Shown piece by piece: positions 15,858 to 17,872 of a DNA stretch of 17,872 nt. Position numbers and translations under genes: made by a program. Positions within the stretch are counted from its first letter, which is position 1, and each line of letters opens with the position of its first letter. The notes beneath the pieces were generated by a model, which made no database searches, had not been told where the DNA came from, and saw nothing but the letters and a program-made list of their open reading frames with translations. The DNA is from Stramenopiles sp. TOSAG23-2 (Eukaryota; Sar). The stretch is from contig LT649620.1 in assembly GCA_900128395.1 (NCBI GenBank), positions 1 to 17,872 on the forward strand, written 5' to 3'.

Positions 15858-17872
15858 TCAATCGTCATATCTTCCACTTGAAAACGATTGCTTCTTAACT
15901 TGTTCATCTGTTAAATATTCGTCATTTTTTTCTATGCTGATTCGAACATTAATTAAATGGTGTTTACCATTTGCTTTATTTGCCATCGGTTCCATCCACA
16001 TTTTAAAGCCATTTTTTTTATTCCATTTTTCTTTTATATCGATCCATTTTGCTTCAAAAAGCATATCAGGCCTTTGTCGACGCATGTGTGGAATAAAAAC
16101 ATCAAGGAATTTCATAGCACTACTATATCTTATTTTCCCAATAGAAAGGCCACCAGCACTTTTTAAAATATTTCTTATATCTTCAACTGGTTTATGATCT
16201 AAAATATGACCCCATAGATTATAAACAAAACGTCGATTTGCTTCATTGCCTTTTAATATTTCTACTTGTATTAATCTTGACATTTCTGGAGTGCCTAACG
16301 GTCCCCAATCGATAGATTTTTTAACAACTTTTTTAGTCGATGGCACTAAATTAATAGATGATATGGCACTTTTGACGGAGTTTATTAAATTTTCACTTTG
16401 CTCCGTAGCGCTTTTTATAAGAAAATCACTATGTTCTGTTAACGATTTGCGTTTTTTCACTGTTGATGGAGAAGAATTGGCAGTTTTCGTGGTTTCTTTG
16501 TCATCTTCTTTTTGAAATATTTCGTTTCCAAAAATTGGAGTATTACGCCGTCTATCACCAATAGAATTTGATGCTTTAACATTTCGTATAGGTGACTTGG
16601 TATTATCATTATCTACAGTTTTCATTTGTTTAGAAGGGTCCTCTTGACGCAGTTCTTTTCCTATTTCGTTTTGTTCTTGTTCTATTGATTTTGCAAATGG
16701 ATTTGTTTTTGATAATCGCCTTGTAACTGGTGTTTTTTTCGCATTTGTTGATGGTGGATCATTGTCACTATTATTATTGTTTTCGACTTGATTTCCTACT
16801 ATTACTTTATTGTCATTATTATTTACATCAGTTTCAATATTTACTTCCTCCTTCCCATTGTTCTTTGAATTATCAGTTACTATCTCATTCGGCATTGTAG
16901 TAGGAGATGGACTGTTCCTTGACAACCCCTTTGCTTCTTCCTTATTGTAATCAGGATTATCAACTACGTGATTTAAATCATCATTTTCCATAATGCTATT
17001 TCTACGTTCCGTATTTGTTTCCGCTTTGCGATATTTTTCAATAGCTTTAATTAAAATCCTTTTTTGATTTGTAACTTTTGTCAAACGTTCAGCCATTGTA
17101 CCAAGCTTGGACATAGTATCGTCGTGCTTGTGTTTCCATTTGCTTGCTGTATTTTTCGCAGCTATTAATTCCGCTTCTGCTTGCAAACGCAATGTACGCT
17201 CATATGCCATCGTTTCACGTAATATTTGCGGTTCATTTTCGATCTTTTTGACCATCTCTTCTAGTGATTTAACTTTTGCCTTTAAATCACTTTCGTTTTG
17301 ATTCCCATCTTCAATAGATTGAACAAGTTTCTCTGTTAATTCTTTGATTTGATTTTTATGCAATTCAGTTTCCTCTAAACATATTTCATGTAACCTTTCC
17401 GCTTCCTCCGCACGCATCTCTGCTGCCAACATTTTTTCTGTCGCATTATCACTCTCCTCGCATAAAATGACATTAGCAGATTCTAATCGTACAACTTCTG
17501 TTTGTCTCTGCCTTGCCAGATCCATTGCTTCATCCAGTTCACTGACCAATTCACTATTACGTTGCAATAATCTTTCGATTTCAATATCCGCAGCTCTGTA
17601 TTTGTTCTCATATTCTAATACCTTTTGCTTCCATGCTTCTAATTCTCTTGCATTCTTTGTTTCCTTTGCTGTGAATGTTGTAATTTTCGATTTACCAAAA
17701 CCTTTCACCATGCCAATTTGTACAATTTTATTATCATCAGAGCCATCTAATTCATTACCATCTCCATTATCATTGGTATCATTATCATCAACAACATTTA
17801 TTATATTAAGCATTTTTCCTGGTGCCAATGAATTCCGTTTTCTGGTTGCACGACGACGGCGCACGCTACTAC
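15858..17872 (-). CDS. Coiled-coil protein, 5' partial, unknown C-terminal domain
   Basis: The frame is open to the right edge and ends at TGA 15860-15858, so the 5' end may lie outside the window. No ATG occurs until 17813-17811 (MLNII), and the residues before it are strongly basic, so the true start is unresolved. Counting from GTG 17864: an Asp/Asn-rich segment (25-47); a long coiled coil (about 68-290) rich in Glu/Lys/Leu heptads; a disordered Asn/Asp/Ser-rich region (about 290-470) with Ser/Thr-Pro sites including SPIR (424-427) and TPVTRR (378-383), plus a basic VKKRK patch (469-473); and a compact, conserved-looking C-terminal domain (about 515-630; IDWGPLGTPEMSRLI, FVYNLWGHILDHKP, RRQRPDMLFEAKWIDIKEKW). 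I do not recognise that domain. A cytoskeletal, centrosomal or nuclear scaffold is the general inference. No membrane segment is seen. Confidence 0.8.
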   Translation of the reverse strand, partial: SSVRRRRATRKRNSLAPGKMLNIINVVDDNDTNDNGDGNELDGSDDNKIVQIGMVKGFGKSKITTFTAKETKNARELEAWKQKVLEYENKYRAADIEIERLLQRNSELVSELDEAMDLARQRQTEVVRLESANVILCEESDNATEKMLAAEMRAEEAERLHEICLEETELHKNQIKELTEKLVQSIEDGNQNESDLKAKVKSLEEMVKKIENEPQILRETMAYERTLRLQAEAELIAAKNTASKWKHKHDDTMSKLGTMAERLTKVTNQKRILIKAIEKYRKAETNTERRNSIMENDDLNHVVDNPDYNKEEAKGLSRNSPSPTTMPNEIVTDNSKNNGKEEVNIETDVNNNDNKVIVGNQVENNNNSDNDPPSTNAKKTPVTRRLSKTNPFAKSIEQEQNEIGKELRQEDPSKQMKTVDNDNTKSPIRNVKASNSIGDRRRNTPIFGNEIFQKEDDKETTKTANSSPSTVKKRKSLTEHSDFLIKSATEQSENLINSVKSAISSINLVPSTKKVVKKSIDWGPLGTPEMSRLIQVEILKGNEANRRFVYNLWGHILDHKPVEDIRNILKSAGGLSIGKIRYSSAMKFLDVFIPHMRRQRPDMLFEAKWIDIKEKWNKKNGFKMWMEPMANKANGKHHLINVRISIEKNDEYLTDEQVKKQSFSSGRYDD

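Noticed and set aside
1-17872. Bacterial or giant-virus origin of the window
   Set aside because: A GT-AG intron, N-glycosylated signal-peptide proteins, long spacers and independent promoters fit a protist nucleus better; no virus hallmark gene is present.
1-17872. tRNA, rRNA, CRISPR array or transposase
   Set aside because: Spacers were read for cloverleaf stems, regular spaced repeats and transposase motifs, and none was seen; no covariance or profile search could be run.

Overview
The window looks like nuclear DNA of a single-celled eukaryote (an alga or other protist). It has one GT-AG intron, secretory signal peptides with many N-glycosylation sequons, Asn-rich low-complexity linkers, (TA)n runs and long AT-rich intergenic DNA. 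There are no operons, Shine-Dalgarno sites, tRNAs, rRNAs or CRISPR arrays. TAA, TAG and TGA all end genes, so the standard genetic code fits. The mixed Ig-like, FG-GAP, IPT/TIG and RCC1-like content of the giant protein resembles large proteins of marine microalgae and stramenopile-type protists. The exact lineage cannot be fixed from this sequence.

Layout, left to right: (1) 269-1603 (+), a markedly GC-rich TPR protein with a central small beta-barrel motif, in otherwise AT-rich DNA. (2) 1866-3224 (-), convergent with it, a two-repeat Clp-N domain joined through a poly-Asn linker to a dual-specificity/tyrosine phosphatase with an intact HCxxGxxR loop. (3) 3993-5108 (+), a secreted NEU1-like sialidase with five Asp boxes and Lys where the first triad Arg is expected. 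(4) 5729-7120 (+), a leucine-rich-repeat protein with a 105-nt in-frame, stop-free intron at 6023-6127. (5) 7253-15247 (-), one uninterrupted 2664-residue reading frame for a surface/secreted multidomain protein: signal peptide, repeated Ig-like modules, FG-GAP-like region, two IPT/TIG-like domains, a seven-bladed RCC1-like propeller with paired cysteines, and a C-terminal hydrophobic segment with an acidic tail. (6) 15858 to the right edge (-), the 3' part of a coiled-coil protein with CDK-type sites and an unrecognised C-terminal domain.

No shared pathway is evident. Two neighbouring products (the sialidase and the giant protein) enter the secretory pathway and could act on or present cell-surface glycans, but that link is only positional. 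The most unusual items are the Clp-N/phosphatase fusion, the giant protein's architecture, the intron disguised as coding sequence, the Lys-for-Arg change in the sialidase, and the isolated GC-rich gene.
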